A stretch of 64,000 nucleotides of DNA from Clostridium sp. CAG:967 (GTDB taxonomy: Bacteria > Cyanobacteriota > Vampirovibrionia > Gastranaerophilales > Gastranaerophilaceae), in the NCBI GenBank assembly GCA_000433095.1, contig HF991463.1, positions 1-64,000 of the forward strand, in the 5' to 3' direction. How positions within the stretch are numbered: position 1 is the stretch's first letter; the number at the start of each line of letters is the position of its first letter. A program made the translations under genes and the position numbers. This document shows positions 1 through 7,969 of the stretch, piece by piece. Under the pieces are notes generated by a model. That model ran no database searches, was not told the DNA's origin, and worked only from the letters and a program-made list of their open reading frames with translations.

Positions 1-1511
1 AATCAGCAGGCATTCCTCAGGAAGGTTTGGGAACTTTGCCGTCTGAGGCAATGCGTAATGCATTTATACAGGGGTTGGCATCAAAAGGTGTTATATCAAC
101 AGTTCTGGCATCCACAATTCTCGGTCTTCCATACAATCAGGAAGCCGGTTTTGGAGGTGGAGCTACTGTTGCTACAGTTTGGGAGTCAGGTAATATAACT
201 GATTTATGTGAGTATTTAAAAAATAACGGAACTTCATATACTATAGACAGTAACAGTTTGCCAACACAAGATAGAGTAAACTGCAAGGATGATAATACTA
301 CTTCGTATGTTGATTTGGGTATAAAAAATGCCGACGGTTTTGATGTTACAAGGGATCATAATAAACAATTAACAGCAAACTTTACCGTTGCTGATTTGCT
401 GCAAGGCTCTGAACAATATTATTTGAGCTACGAAGGCGTTAAAGGTGAACAGAGCCCTGTATATGGTATTGCCTTAATGCAGGATTTTCTAAATGGCGGT
501 TTTATTGACTGGATTGCTGATGAATTTTCGGCAGTATTGGATCTGGGTGACGGATTTACTGCAAAAGCACTTGAATATGCAAAGTCACAAACAACCAATC
601 TTTTGTATAAAACAGATGTAATTGAAGGCTGTGACGGTAAATCAGGTCATGATTACTGGGTTGCACGCAGTGATGGCAGCGATACTGATGATAATACACA
701 GTATCTTACCAAAATTTCTTTTGAGGATGGAGAGTGGAAATTAACCGGTAATTCTGTAAAACAATATCTTGATGCTATTGGTACAAATGTACAAACAAAA
801 GGCAGTCAGGATGAAAAATATCAATCCTGGGTTGTAAGCGAGTCAGAAAATTATATAGGATTTACCTTCATTGGTTCAAGTAAAGGCGGTGGAGATGACG
901 GCAACGACCATGCTACAGGCGGTTTGAACCTTAATAACGTTGCAAAAGCTTTTCTTACTTATTTTGCAGACTATATGAACGGAGTTTCCCAAACTGATAT
1001 TTACGGAAATGATTTGTATAATGTTAAAATCGGAAGAACAGAAGCTAGTAATTTAATAACAAATGATTATTTATATGAATTTAAAATTAAAACCGGCACA
1101 ACTGTATCGAGTGATGATCTGGCGCAATCCACCTTCTACGATGCATTGTTTAACCAAATCTGTAAAAACGGCTGGACCGAAAACGAAAAAATAACTGAAA
1201 GCAGCTATATGCAGGCAATGCTTCAAAACGGCATGCTATTTATCTCAAAAATGAAAGATGACGGATATTATTATCAGGGTAATTATGCAACCGATCCTTA
1301 TATAAAAGAAATTTCAGATGATACTGCAATAGCTCAGGCAGAGTCAAAATATACAACTGAGAAAGCAAAATTAAATACCAAAGAAGAAACTCTGGATTTG
1401 AAAATGAAAAATCTCGATACAGAAATCTCATCCTTAACAACGGAGTATGACACCGTAAAAAATACTTTATCCAAAAACATAGAAAAATCATTCAAAAGGT
1501 ATAATGCTTAA
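1..1511 (+). CDS. 5'-truncated hypothetical protein with C-terminal coiled coil
   Basis: The frame is open from base 3 with no stop, so the gene begins upstream of the window; the TTG at 27 is an internal codon rather than a convincing start. About 500 residues are visible. The body is polar and Gly/Asp/Asn-rich with no family I recognise. The last ~65 residues (after DPYIKEIS) form a Lys/Glu/Leu heptad-like coiled coil ending KNIEKSFKRYNA. A similar ending (NIK-x-F-x-Y) occurs in the protein at 44269. The next gene, an S41 protease, follows after about 65 nt on the same strand. Function unknown. I am confident it is coding (long open frame, normal codon use) but not of its role. Confidence 0.75.
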   Translation, partial: SAGIPQEGLGTLPSEAMRNAFIQGLASKGVISTVLASTILGLPYNQEAGFGGGATVATVWESGNITDLCEYLKNNGTSYTIDSNSLPTQDRVNCKDDNTTSYVDLGIKNADGFDVTRDHNKQLTANFTVADLLQGSEQYYLSYEGVKGEQSPVYGIALMQDFLNGGFIDWIADEFSAVLDLGDGFTAKALEYAKSQTTNLLYKTDVIEGCDGKSGHDYWVARSDGSDTDDNTQYLTKISFEDGEWKLTGNSVKQYLDAIGTNVQTKGSQDEKYQSWVVSESENYIGFTFIGSSKGGGDDGNDHATGGLNLNNVAKAFLTYFADYMNGVSQTDIYGNDLYNVKIGRTEASNLITNDYLYEFKIKTGTTVSSDDLAQSTFYDALFNQICKNGWTENEKITESSYMQAMLQNGMLFISKMKDDGYYYQGNYATDPYIKEISDDTAIAQAESKYTTEKAKLNTKEETLDLKMKNLDTEISSLTTEYDTVKNTLSKNIEKSFKRYNA

Positions 1512-1577
1512 GATTAACCTACTATTGTACTTCTAAAGTATATTGATTATGAAAATTGCTTGGTGTTAAATATTGGT

Positions 1578-2810
1578 ATGAAAAGAAAACAGGCAATCTT
1601 ATTTATATTATTAGTTTTGATGTTATTTGCGCTAAATAAATTTTTTATGAGTGCAGATAATGTACAAATATCAGAAGTGCCTGATATGGTTAATCACGAC
1701 CATATTTCTTCTCAAAGACTTTTTGACAACACCTGGAATATCATAAAAGATAATTACTATGATGCAGCTTTAAATCATCAGGATTGGAGCCGTTGGAAAT
1801 CCAGATATCATGGACAAATAAAAAACGATGCGGATGCAAAAGTTGCAATTGATACTATGCTTGCCAGTCTTGATGACCCATATTCAAGGTATATGTCAAA
1901 GGCAGAATATGCCGACCAAAACAGTTCAATTAACTCAAAGATAACAGGTATAGGAGTTAACATCACTTCTATAGCAGGAAAAGTTCATATCGTAAATGTT
2001 ATGGAAGGTACCCCGGCTCAGTTTGCAAACCTTTTGCCTGATGATATTATTCTTGCAATTGACGGTAAAGAGGTTAACGGACTGCCGCTTTCTGAGGTAG
2101 CAAACCTTGTCAGAGGTCCTGAAAATACCTTTGTTAACGTTACTGTTTTACGCAATAAAGATAAACTTGTTAAAAAAGTTATGCGTAAAGAAATAAAAAT
2201 TAAAACCGTTAAAAGTTCTGTGCTGGATAGAAATATCGGCTATATACAGATTACAAGCTTTATCGGATCTACTACGCCAAACGAATTCCTTGAAGCATTG
2301 GAAAAAACAAAAAATGCCGACGGTTTAATCATTGACCTGCGGGGCAATACAGGCGGTCTTCTTCCAAATGCAATATTTATTGCAAACCTGTTTATTCCTG
2401 AAGGTAATCTTGTCAGCATTGTTGGCAGAAACGGATATAAATACGATATTAATGCTCAGGATACGGAGTTCGGTGTTGATAAGCCTACCGTGGTGCTTGT
2501 TGACGGTAATTCTGCAAGTGCCAGCGAAATTCTTTCAGGTGCTTTAAAAGATTATAAAAAAGCAAAACTTATCGGTACCAAAACATACGGAAAAGGCATG
2601 GTACAAAAAATTATACCTATGCCGAATGAAACAGGACTAAATCTTACCATTGCAAAATATTTAACACCTAAAGGTACGGATATAAACAAAAAAGGTATAA
2701 ATCCGGATATACGTGTTGACTTTAGTATTAAGGACGTAAAAGCTCATAACGATGCTCAGCTTCAGGCTGCAAAAAACGAACTTTCAAAAATGATGCTCAG
2801 CAAGAAATAA
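1578..2810 (+). CDS. S41 family C-terminal processing peptidase (CtpA/Prc-like)
   Basis: Periplasmic or membrane-anchored serine protease of 410 residues. In order: an N-terminal hydrophobic segment (about residues 5-20) acting as signal anchor, a PDZ domain (about 115-200, with GIGVNI and GTPAQFANLLPDD), and the S41 catalytic domain (IDLRGNTGGLL, then DGNSASASEIL, then GTKTYGKGMVQ). By comparison with the Tsp/CtpA Ser/Lys dyad, the nucleophile is Ser of NSASASE (about 314) and the base is Lys of YGKG (about 339). I chose the ATG at 1578; the frame extends to a TTG at 1560, but MKRKQAILF gives a normal signal anchor. Such proteases trim C-termini of envelope proteins; the substrate here is unknown. 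Confidence 0.93.
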   Translation: MKRKQAILFILLVLMLFALNKFFMSADNVQISEVPDMVNHDHISSQRLFDNTWNIIKDNYYDAALNHQDWSRWKSRYHGQIKNDADAKVAIDTMLASLDDPYSRYMSKAEYADQNSSINSKITGIGVNITSIAGKVHIVNVMEGTPAQFANLLPDDIILAIDGKEVNGLPLSEVANLVRGPENTFVNVTVLRNKDKLVKKVMRKEIKIKTVKSSVLDRNIGYIQITSFIGSTTPNEFLEALEKTKNADGLIIDLRGNTGGLLPNAIFIANLFIPEGNLVSIVGRNGYKYDINAQDTEFGVDKPTVVLVDGNSASASEILSGALKDYKKAKLIGTKTYGKGMVQKIIPMPNETGLNLTIAKYLTPKGTDINKKGINPDIRVDFSIKDVKAHNDAQLQAAKNELSKMMLSKK

Positions 2811-2821
2811 TTTCTTATATA

Positions 2822-2850
2822 TTGAATATTAAAAAATAACTTGATATAAT
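2822..2850 (+). promoter_or_regulatory. Promoter of the 2891 prepilin gene
   Basis: TTGAAT (2822-2827), a 17-nt spacer and a perfect TATAAT (2845-2850). The same arrangement precedes the prepilin genes at 10560 and 40721. The RBS AAAGGAGC lies just before the ATG at 2891. Confidence 0.7.
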
Positions 2851-2890
2851 GAATAAGTAAAGTTTTTGTATAAATGAAAGGAGCAAGATT

Positions 2891-3607
2891 ATGAAAAGAT
2901 TTGATTTATTCGGGGGGGGGGGCAACCGTTTAAGCTCTTGTAGCAAGGCATTTACGCTTGCGGAAATTTTAATTACTTTAGGTATTATCGGTGTAGTTGC
3001 AGCGTTGACTATTCCGACGTTGATTGCTAATCACAGAAAACAAGAAGTTGCTACAAAACTTGAAAAAGTTTATTCTGTTATGAACCAGGCTATCAGAATG
3101 TCAGAAGCAGAGTACGGTGATGTTGCAGGATGGGCTCTTGACTGCGGTATCTCAGGTTCAGCAACATGCACAAGAGATGAAGCAAAGGAATGGTTTAATA
3201 ATTATATAGGCAAACATATTCAAATATTAAAAATTGATGATGACGAATCAAACAGTACTAACTTTTCTATTTATTTTAATGACGGCAGTATTTTATTGAC
3301 AAGTGCCAGTATGATTGACTGGGGATTTGCTCTAAATGAGAAGGCTAAGAATAACCCCCAGTATGGTAAAAATTATTTTAGTTTCAGGTTTAATCCTGTA
3401 CTTGTTGCCGGGCAGGATAAAGATAAGAACAAATATAGCGTAAAATCAACATTTGAACCTTATGCCTGGAATTGGGACGGAACAAGAGAGGGATTGTTTA
3501 CAGCAGCTTATAACTATGGATGCGGTCAAAGCGTTAGTAGCTACTGTGCAAAGCTTATCCAATATGAAGGGTGGAGTATTCCTAAAGATTACCCGTTTAA
3601 GTTTTAA
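2891..3607 (+). CDS. Type IV prepilin-like protein, poly-G leader in ON frame (G11)
   Basis: A 238-residue pseudopilin/prepilin-like protein. The leader MKRFDLFGGGGNRLSSCSKA is followed by the prepilin-peptidase motif FTLAEILITLGIIGVVAAL, a hydrophobic N-terminal helix, then a soluble domain with paired Cys. The C-terminus (CAKLIQYEGW, then DYP) matches the protein ending at 41574. The four Gly codons are read from an 11-G run (2912-2922) inside the leader, which is cut off at A/F during maturation, so in-frame changes (loss or gain of 3 G) should be neutral while single-base slippage gives a 13-codon dead end. Upstream promoter, RBS and leader match those at 10560 and 40721. The 3' end overlaps the convergent gene at 3597 by 11 nt. 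Whether it forms pili or a secretion pseudopilus cannot be told. Confidence 0.9.
   Translation: MKRFDLFGGGGNRLSSCSKAFTLAEILITLGIIGVVAALTIPTLIANHRKQEVATKLEKVYSVMNQAIRMSEAEYGDVAGWALDCGISGSATCTRDEAKEWFNNYIGKHIQILKIDDDESNSTNFSIYFNDGSILLTSASMIDWGFALNEKAKNNPQYGKNYFSFRFNPVLVAGQDKDKNKYSVKSTFEPYAWNWDGTREGLFTAAYNYGCGQSVSSYCAKLIQYEGWSIPKDYPFKF
2912..2922 (+). repeat. Poly-G tract, 11 G (phase-variation candidate)
   Basis: Eleven consecutive G after ATGAAAAGATTTGATTTATTC and before CAACCGTTTAAGCTC. With 11 G the frame runs into FTLAE; with 10 the frame reads GATV then TAA. Confidence 0.85.
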
Positions 3608-3818
3608 ATATATTTATATCCTTTAAATCTTTACGATTTACAACAAGCCCGCACTTCGAGCAGGCTAGAATTTCGCCGGTGCTGTCCACAGGCATGAATG
3701 TATGTTCGCATTCAGATGAATCTTCCGGATTTTCTTCTGCAAGCGGATCAAATTTAAGCGGTCGTTTATAGTAATTTTTACCTTTTATGTATTTTACTAT
3801 TAGTTCTAAAATATACAT
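3597..3818 (-). CDS. Small zinc-ribbon-like protein
   Basis: A 73-residue protein with CxH at 37-39 and CxxC at 53-56 (CSKCG), a spacing consistent with one zinc site. Its start is 2 nt past the cdd stop, so it is probably cotranscribed with and translated after cytidine deaminase. The N-terminus is basic and partly hydrophobic (LELIVKYIKGKNYYKRP). The 3' end overlaps the convergent prepilin gene by 11 nt. I do not recognise the family; a nucleic-acid or protein-binding role is only a guess. Confidence 0.7.
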   Translation of the reverse strand: MYILELIVKYIKGKNYYKRPLKFDPLAEENPEDSSECEHTFMPVDSTGEILACSKCGLVVNRKDLKDINIFKT

Positions 3819-3820
3819 GT

Positions 3821-4204
3821 TTAAAGACTGAATGTTTCCGGAAGCAGTGTATTTAAAGGATAAACTTTTAAACCTTCATCAGTTTTAACAATTACATCTG
3901 TTCCTTCGTCAGATACAAATTCGCTTAGAACCTGTCTGCAAGCTCCGCAAGGTGTGCAGTTGTTCATTTTGGGAGAATATATTGCTACTGCTTTAATTCT
4001 CCTTTCTCCTGCTGCAATTGCGCTGCCTACAGCGTTTCTTTCAGCACAAATTGTAAGTCCGAAACTCGAATTTTCAAAATTGCAGCCCGTGTATGTCTTC
4101 CCGCTTTCTGCGAGAATACAGGCACCTACAGGGAACTTTGAATAGGGAACATAAGCCTGTTCTGATGCTTTTTCTGCTAATATCATTAATTCTTCGTAAT
4201 TCAT
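3821..4204 (-). CDS. cdd: Cytidine deaminase
   Basis: A 127-residue enzyme of the short homotetrameric class, deaminating cytidine and deoxycytidine to uridine and deoxyuridine in pyrimidine salvage. The zinc site is visible: CAERNA (Cys plus catalytic Glu) and PCGACRQVL (two Cys). The N-terminal YVPYSKFPVGAC and the GCNFENSS substrate loop fit the family. It is followed on the same strand, 2 nt later, by the small zinc-ribbon gene. Cytoplasmic. Nothing unusual. Confidence 0.95.
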   Translation of the reverse strand: MNYEELMILAEKASEQAYVPYSKFPVGACILAESGKTYTGCNFENSSFGLTICAERNAVGSAIAAGERRIKAVAIYSPKMNNCTPCGACRQVLSEFVSDEGTDVIVKTDEGLKVYPLNTLLPETFSL

Positions 4205-4274
4205 ACCATTAATTTATACTATTTTATTGTTTATTTAATCCATTAATTATATGAAATTGTGTTATAATTCAATT

Positions 4275-5075
4275 ATGAAACTTTTAGTTAAATTATTTAT
4301 TATATTTTTAATGTTATGTTCTCCTGTTTTTGCGGCAAAGTTTGACGTGCTTGTACTTCCTGTCGAGCTTTTAGATGTAAAAGAAAATTATTACGGATTT
4401 GAAGAAGTTTCAGAGATTGTATCTGCTGATATAATCAACAATTTCAATTCTTCGAACGGCAAAATTGCAGCACCTTACTTACATGATGTGAGAGCAAAGC
4501 TTAATCAGAATGCAGCTATGAAAAAAATTGCGGTTGAAGCTTTAAATAAATATAAGACAAGTAATTCAATTGATTACAGTGCATTTAAAAAGTTAGGTGA
4601 AGAATTTTCCTGTAAATCGGTATTGATTGTTTACAGCAGTGCCGTAAATAACAAAAATTCTCTAAAACGCAGTGTATGGGAAGTTTTGGAGGTTTCATCG
4701 GTATTTGATATCTCTTATCCTTACAGAATGCAAACTTCTGTTGTGTTATTGGATACTGTTAATGATTTGGTTATGTGGAGCAATAATTATTCAACAAAAC
4801 TGGGTGCAAATGATAATATGTTTGCAGCAAAAAATTATGCACAGGCTAATGCAGAACTTGAAAAAGTCCGTATATATTCTAAAGACATTGTTGCATCAGC
4901 TGCTTCACAAAATATTATGTTAAGATTTTTTCCGAAGACTATAAGACCTTTGGAAAAGAATGTTGAGGAAAATACGGGCGGAGCTCTAAGGTTCGAACGT
5001 AAAATACCCGATAAACCTCTTGATAAAAAATACAAGCCTGACGGGTATTACGGTGAGATGATTTACGGGTTTTAA
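4275..5075 (+). CDS. Exported protein of unknown function
   Basis: 266 residues. The start at 4275 gives a clean signal peptide (MKLLVKLFIIFLMLCSPVFA, cleavage after VFA); an in-frame ATG at 4251 would add eight residues before it. The mature part is predicted soluble, with DVLVLPVELLDV and a C-terminal basic, Pro-rich tail (IPDKPLDKKYKPDGYYGEM). No catalytic motif is recognised. It converges with the small exported gene at 5072 with a 4-nt overlap. Periplasmic or outer-membrane-associated by its signal; role unknown. Confidence 0.75.
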   Translation: MKLLVKLFIIFLMLCSPVFAAKFDVLVLPVELLDVKENYYGFEEVSEIVSADIINNFNSSNGKIAAPYLHDVRAKLNQNAAMKKIAVEALNKYKTSNSIDYSAFKKLGEEFSCKSVLIVYSSAVNNKNSLKRSVWEVLEVSSVFDISYPYRMQTSVVLLDTVNDLVMWSNNYSTKLGANDNMFAAKNYAQANAELEKVRIYSKDIVASAASQNIMLRFFPKTIRPLEKNVEENTGGALRFERKIPDKPLDKKYKPDGYYGEMIYGF

Positions 5076-5365
5076 TTAACAGGATTAGTTATGGTATTTC
5101 TGCGTTCCTGTATTTTATCAAGATTATTGGGCAGATTTTGATTATTCTGCTGCATTTGCTGCTTTAGTTTTTCAGTGTCAGTTTTTTTGTCTTCTTGAAA
5201 ATTATTCATATTTTGTTGGACAGGTGGTCTAATTTGTTGTTTCATTTCAACTTGCGACGGTGTGTTTGCCGCAACTTCATCAAGTTCTTCTATTCTGTCT
5301 TTTGCATCAAAAAATGCTATAAATGATACTATTAAAATTGATAAGAATATTAAAGATTTTTTCAT
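5072..5365 (-). CDS. Small exported Gln/Asn-rich protein
   Basis: 97 residues. ATG at 5365 is preceded by GAAAGGAAAAGTT, a good RBS; the frame extends five codons further to a TTG that I reject. A short signal peptide (MKKSLIFLSILIVSFIAFFD) is followed by a low-complexity Gln/Asn/Lys region. No family recognised. Convergent with the exported protein at 4275. Confidence 0.6.
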   Translation of the reverse strand: MKKSLIFLSILIVSFIAFFDAKDRIEELDEVAANTPSQVEMKQQIRPPVQQNMNNFQEDKKTDTEKLKQQMQQNNQNLPNNLDKIQERRNTITNPVN

Positions 5366-5508
5366 AACTTTTCCTTTCAAAGTTTTTTATATTCTAACTC
5401 TCGTATCAGATTTATTAAATTGAACAGGCAATTAATATATATGACTTGCATAAACTTTTATGAAATGCTAAAATGTTCTTGTAAAAAGTTAAAAAAGAGG
5501 GAAGTTAA

Positions 5509-5679
5509 ATGGCAAGATTAATAAGACCAAGCTGGGCAATCAGATGTGTACAATCAGGCTGCAAAACTTTGTTTGAAGTAGCTAAAGTTGAGGACGGCAA
5601 ACAGCAGGAAGTAGTTTGTCCGAATTGCGGCGAACATTATGTTTATCCTATTTATGAAGAAGAAGAACGTAATTCGTAA
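5509..5679 (+). CDS. Small zinc-ribbon protein upstream of radical SAM gene
   Basis: A 56-residue protein starting MARLIRPSWAIRCVQSGCKT, with RBS GAGGGAAG before the ATG. Four Cys are arranged C-x4-C and CPNCG, suggesting a zinc ribbon, followed by an acidic tail (YEEEERNS). Its stop is 2 nt before the ATG of the radical SAM gene, so the two are almost certainly one operon. Function unknown. Confidence 0.75.
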   Translation: MARLIRPSWAIRCVQSGCKTLFEVAKVEDGKQQEVVCPNCGEHYVYPIYEEEERNS

Positions 5680-5681
5680 CT

Positions 5682-6608
5682 ATGTTTAATAATACAGATA
5701 AGCGCTATAATCAATACAGTGCTCATTTAAAGAATAAATTCGGCGTCAAGGTTTATAAAATAACTCTTGATGCCGGTTTTTCTTGTCCGAACAGAGATGG
5801 CACTATTTCTTCGGGCGGGTGTATTTTTTGCGACGAAGGCGGAAGCTTTTCCCAAGCTCATTCCAACCTTTTAACTGTTGAACAGCAGGTTGAAGAAGGG
5901 GTGAAAAATTTAAGTGCAAGATTTAAAGCTCAAAAATTCATGTCATATTTTCAAGCGTACTCAAACACATATAAACCTGTAAAAGAGCTTGAAAAAATAT
6001 ATAATTCTGCATTAAATCATAAAGATATTGTCGGGCTTTCAATCGGAACAAGACCTGATTGTATTGATGACGAAAAGTTAAAACTGATTTCAGGGTACAA
6101 GGATGATTATTATACATGGATTGAGTACGGTTTGCAGTCTGTTCATGACAAAACTTTGAAACGAATTAATCGTGGGCATGATATGGATTGTTTTTTAAGA
6201 GCTTATGAAAAAACAAAAGAAGCGGGCTTAAATGTTTGTGTTCATGTGATTTTTGGGCTTTGGGAAACTCATGACGAAATTATGCAGACCGCAAAAGAAC
6301 TTGCAAGGTTAGGTGTAGACGGTGTTAAAATTCACATGCTCTGTGCTTTAAAAGATACTAAACTTGCTAAAATTTATGAAGCAGGTGAAATTGATTTTAT
6401 GAGCGAGGATGAATATATTCAAACTGTATGCGATTTTCTGGAATATCTTCCTGAAAATACAACTGTCCACCGACTTGCAGGAAACGGATTAAAGAAAAAC
6501 TTGATAGCTCCGTTGTGGCTCGGTAAAAAAATGGACTGTCTGAATAAAATAGATCGGGAATTTGTTAAAAGAAATTCATATCAGGGATGTAAAAATATTT
6601 ACAAATAA
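5682..6608 (+). CDS. TIGR01212-type radical SAM protein (YhcC-like)
   Basis: 308 residues. The radical SAM cluster Cys lie in SCPNRDGTISSGGCIFCDEGG, i.e. the long-spaced Cys arrangement (C-x9-C-x2-C) of the YhcC/TIGR01212 group and not the usual CxxxCxxC. Other conserved parts are FQAYSNTY, GTRPDC, GLQS, INRGH, and HVIFGLWETHDE. Family members are widespread, and their exact reaction is uncertain. It is translationally linked to the small zinc-ribbon gene upstream. Cytoplasmic. Confidence 0.9.
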   Translation: MFNNTDKRYNQYSAHLKNKFGVKVYKITLDAGFSCPNRDGTISSGGCIFCDEGGSFSQAHSNLLTVEQQVEEGVKNLSARFKAQKFMSYFQAYSNTYKPVKELEKIYNSALNHKDIVGLSIGTRPDCIDDEKLKLISGYKDDYYTWIEYGLQSVHDKTLKRINRGHDMDCFLRAYEKTKEAGLNVCVHVIFGLWETHDEIMQTAKELARLGVDGVKIHMLCALKDTKLAKIYEAGEIDFMSEDEYIQTVCDFLEYLPENTTVHRLAGNGLKKNLIAPLWLGKKMDCLNKIDREFVKRNSYQGCKNIYK

Positions 6609-6748
6609 GGATTTGTATGCGATAATCTGCTTACAAAAATGGCTTGGATTTTATGTAACAAATTCTTAATAAACCTTGCTTATAAAAGCAAAATAAATTT
6701 TTCACGTGTATTAGATATCTTGAAAAATGATTTAAAATGGAGAACAAT

Positions 6749-7423
6749 ATGTTATCAGTACAATCAGGTATTAACTATGGTCCCGCTTTCGGTGCAACAA
6801 GAAGACGTCAGGAACGCCAATTAACTCCTGAAGAATTGGAAGCTAAAAAATATCAGGATGCCCGCAGGGAATTGATTAACCAAAAAGAAGAACTTGAGGA
6901 CATTGCTGATAATGACGAATTTAAACTTCCTGAACCTGCCAAAAAGATTATAAAAGGCGGTGCTGTTGTAACAACAGGTCTTTTAGGCGGTATGGCAACC
7001 GGCTGGGGATGCAAAAAATCAATAGGTGCGTTCTCTAAACTTGCCAAGTCTGCTCCAATGCAAAACTTTAAAAAACATATGAAAGCTTCAAAAGAGTTTA
7101 TCAAAGATGCATTCACTACTATAAAAACTAAATTCAAAAAATCAGAAGCTTATACAATGCCTGCTAATGCAATTAAGCGTCAATATACTAAATTTGCGGA
7201 CACTAAAATAGGTGCTCCTGTTGCAAAATTCTTCAAATCTGTAAAAACAGGTTTAAAAACAATTTACGAAAAAGTAACAGGCGGCTTGAAAAATGTTTGG
7301 AATAAAATCAAAGGCGTTAAAAAAGAAAAAGTCGAAAACGCAACAGTAAACTTTGTAGGTGCTTCAGGCGGTGTTGCCGCAGGTGTTACGGCTATTAAAA
7401 AAGAAGATGAAGCAGGAGAATAA
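6749..7423 (+). CDS. Helix-rich basic hypothetical protein
   Basis: 224 residues. I prefer ATG 6749 (MLSVQSGINYGPAFGA) because GGAG lies 6 nt upstream; the frame also has an ATG at 6737, but that would bury the RBS in the coding region. The N-terminus has the short motif INYGPAFGA, then a charged segment, a Gly-rich hydrophobic stretch (GGAVVTTGLLGGMATGWG) and a long Lys-rich helical region. The next gene starts 5 nt after its stop and shares the Gly/Ala/Lys composition. No family recognised; possibly membrane-interacting. Confidence 0.65.
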   Translation: MLSVQSGINYGPAFGATRRRQERQLTPEELEAKKYQDARRELINQKEELEDIADNDEFKLPEPAKKIIKGGAVVTTGLLGGMATGWGCKKSIGAFSKLAKSAPMQNFKKHMKASKEFIKDAFTTIKTKFKKSEAYTMPANAIKRQYTKFADTKIGAPVAKFFKSVKTGLKTIYEKVTGGLKNVWNKIKGVKKEKVENATVNFVGASGGVAAGVTAIKKEDEAGE

Positions 7424-7427
7424 AATA

Positions 7428-7925
7428 ATGGCGATTTCTCTTAATGATAAAATTGCATTTACAGCTAATTCTTCTACAGAAAGATCTGACAAAGACAGAA
7501 AAGAAGCTGAAAAAAAAGTTGTCACAGGCGGCGGTGCGGTCGCAGCGACAGCTACTGCGGCAAGAGCTAAGGCTGCAAAATCAGGCTTTGATATGTTTGA
7601 ATCGGCATCAAAAGTTTCAAAAGGTATGAAAGGCGTTACTACTGCAACAACCACTGCAAGCAAGGTTGCAAAACAATCTAAAGGCTTGTGGGGGAAAGTA
7701 GCTGAAAATGCCAGATGGGCAAAAAATGCTATTTTGAACTGGGGTACCAAATTTAAAAACCTAAAATTTGTTAAACCTATTGTAAACAGTAAGTTGTTTA
7801 TGAAGTTCGCAGGCTTTTTAGGATACGGTTTCGGTATGATTACTCTTATTGCAGGTATGTCTGATATCGTAAAAGTTACAACCGATACTGTTGAAAAAAA
7901 TGTATTGAACAAAGACGATGACTAA
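7428..7925 (+). CDS. Helix-rich hypothetical protein, partner of 6749 gene
   Basis: 165 residues from ATG 7428, RBS CAGGAG 9 nt upstream; the open frame reaches back to 7359 inside the preceding gene, which I reject. N-terminal motif DKIAFTAN, then a Gly/Ala-rich segment (GGGAVAATATAARAKAAK), basic amphipathic helices, and a hydrophobic segment near the C-terminus (FAGFLGYGFGMITLIAGMSDIV) that could cross or insert in a membrane. It is cotranscribed with the 6749 gene, which has a similar layout. Function unknown. Confidence 0.65.
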   Translation: MAISLNDKIAFTANSSTERSDKDRKEAEKKVVTGGGAVAATATAARAKAAKSGFDMFESASKVSKGMKGVTTATTTASKVAKQSKGLWGKVAENARWAKNAILNWGTKFKNLKFVKPIVNSKLFMKFAGFLGYGFGMITLIAGMSDIVKVTTDTVEKNVLNKDDD

Positions 7926-7969
7926 AATTTAAAGTTGTTAAATATTGAAAATCGTGCTAAGCTTAGCTT

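Noticed and set aside
6639..6824. 61-codon ORF upstream of the 6749 gene
   Set aside because: Out of frame with the real gene, no RBS, low-quality composition; it overlaps the proper RBS and start.
7364..7912. 182-codon minus-strand ORF opposite the 7428 gene
   Set aside because: No RBS, Phe/Val-rich antisense composition; a shadow of the real plus-strand gene.
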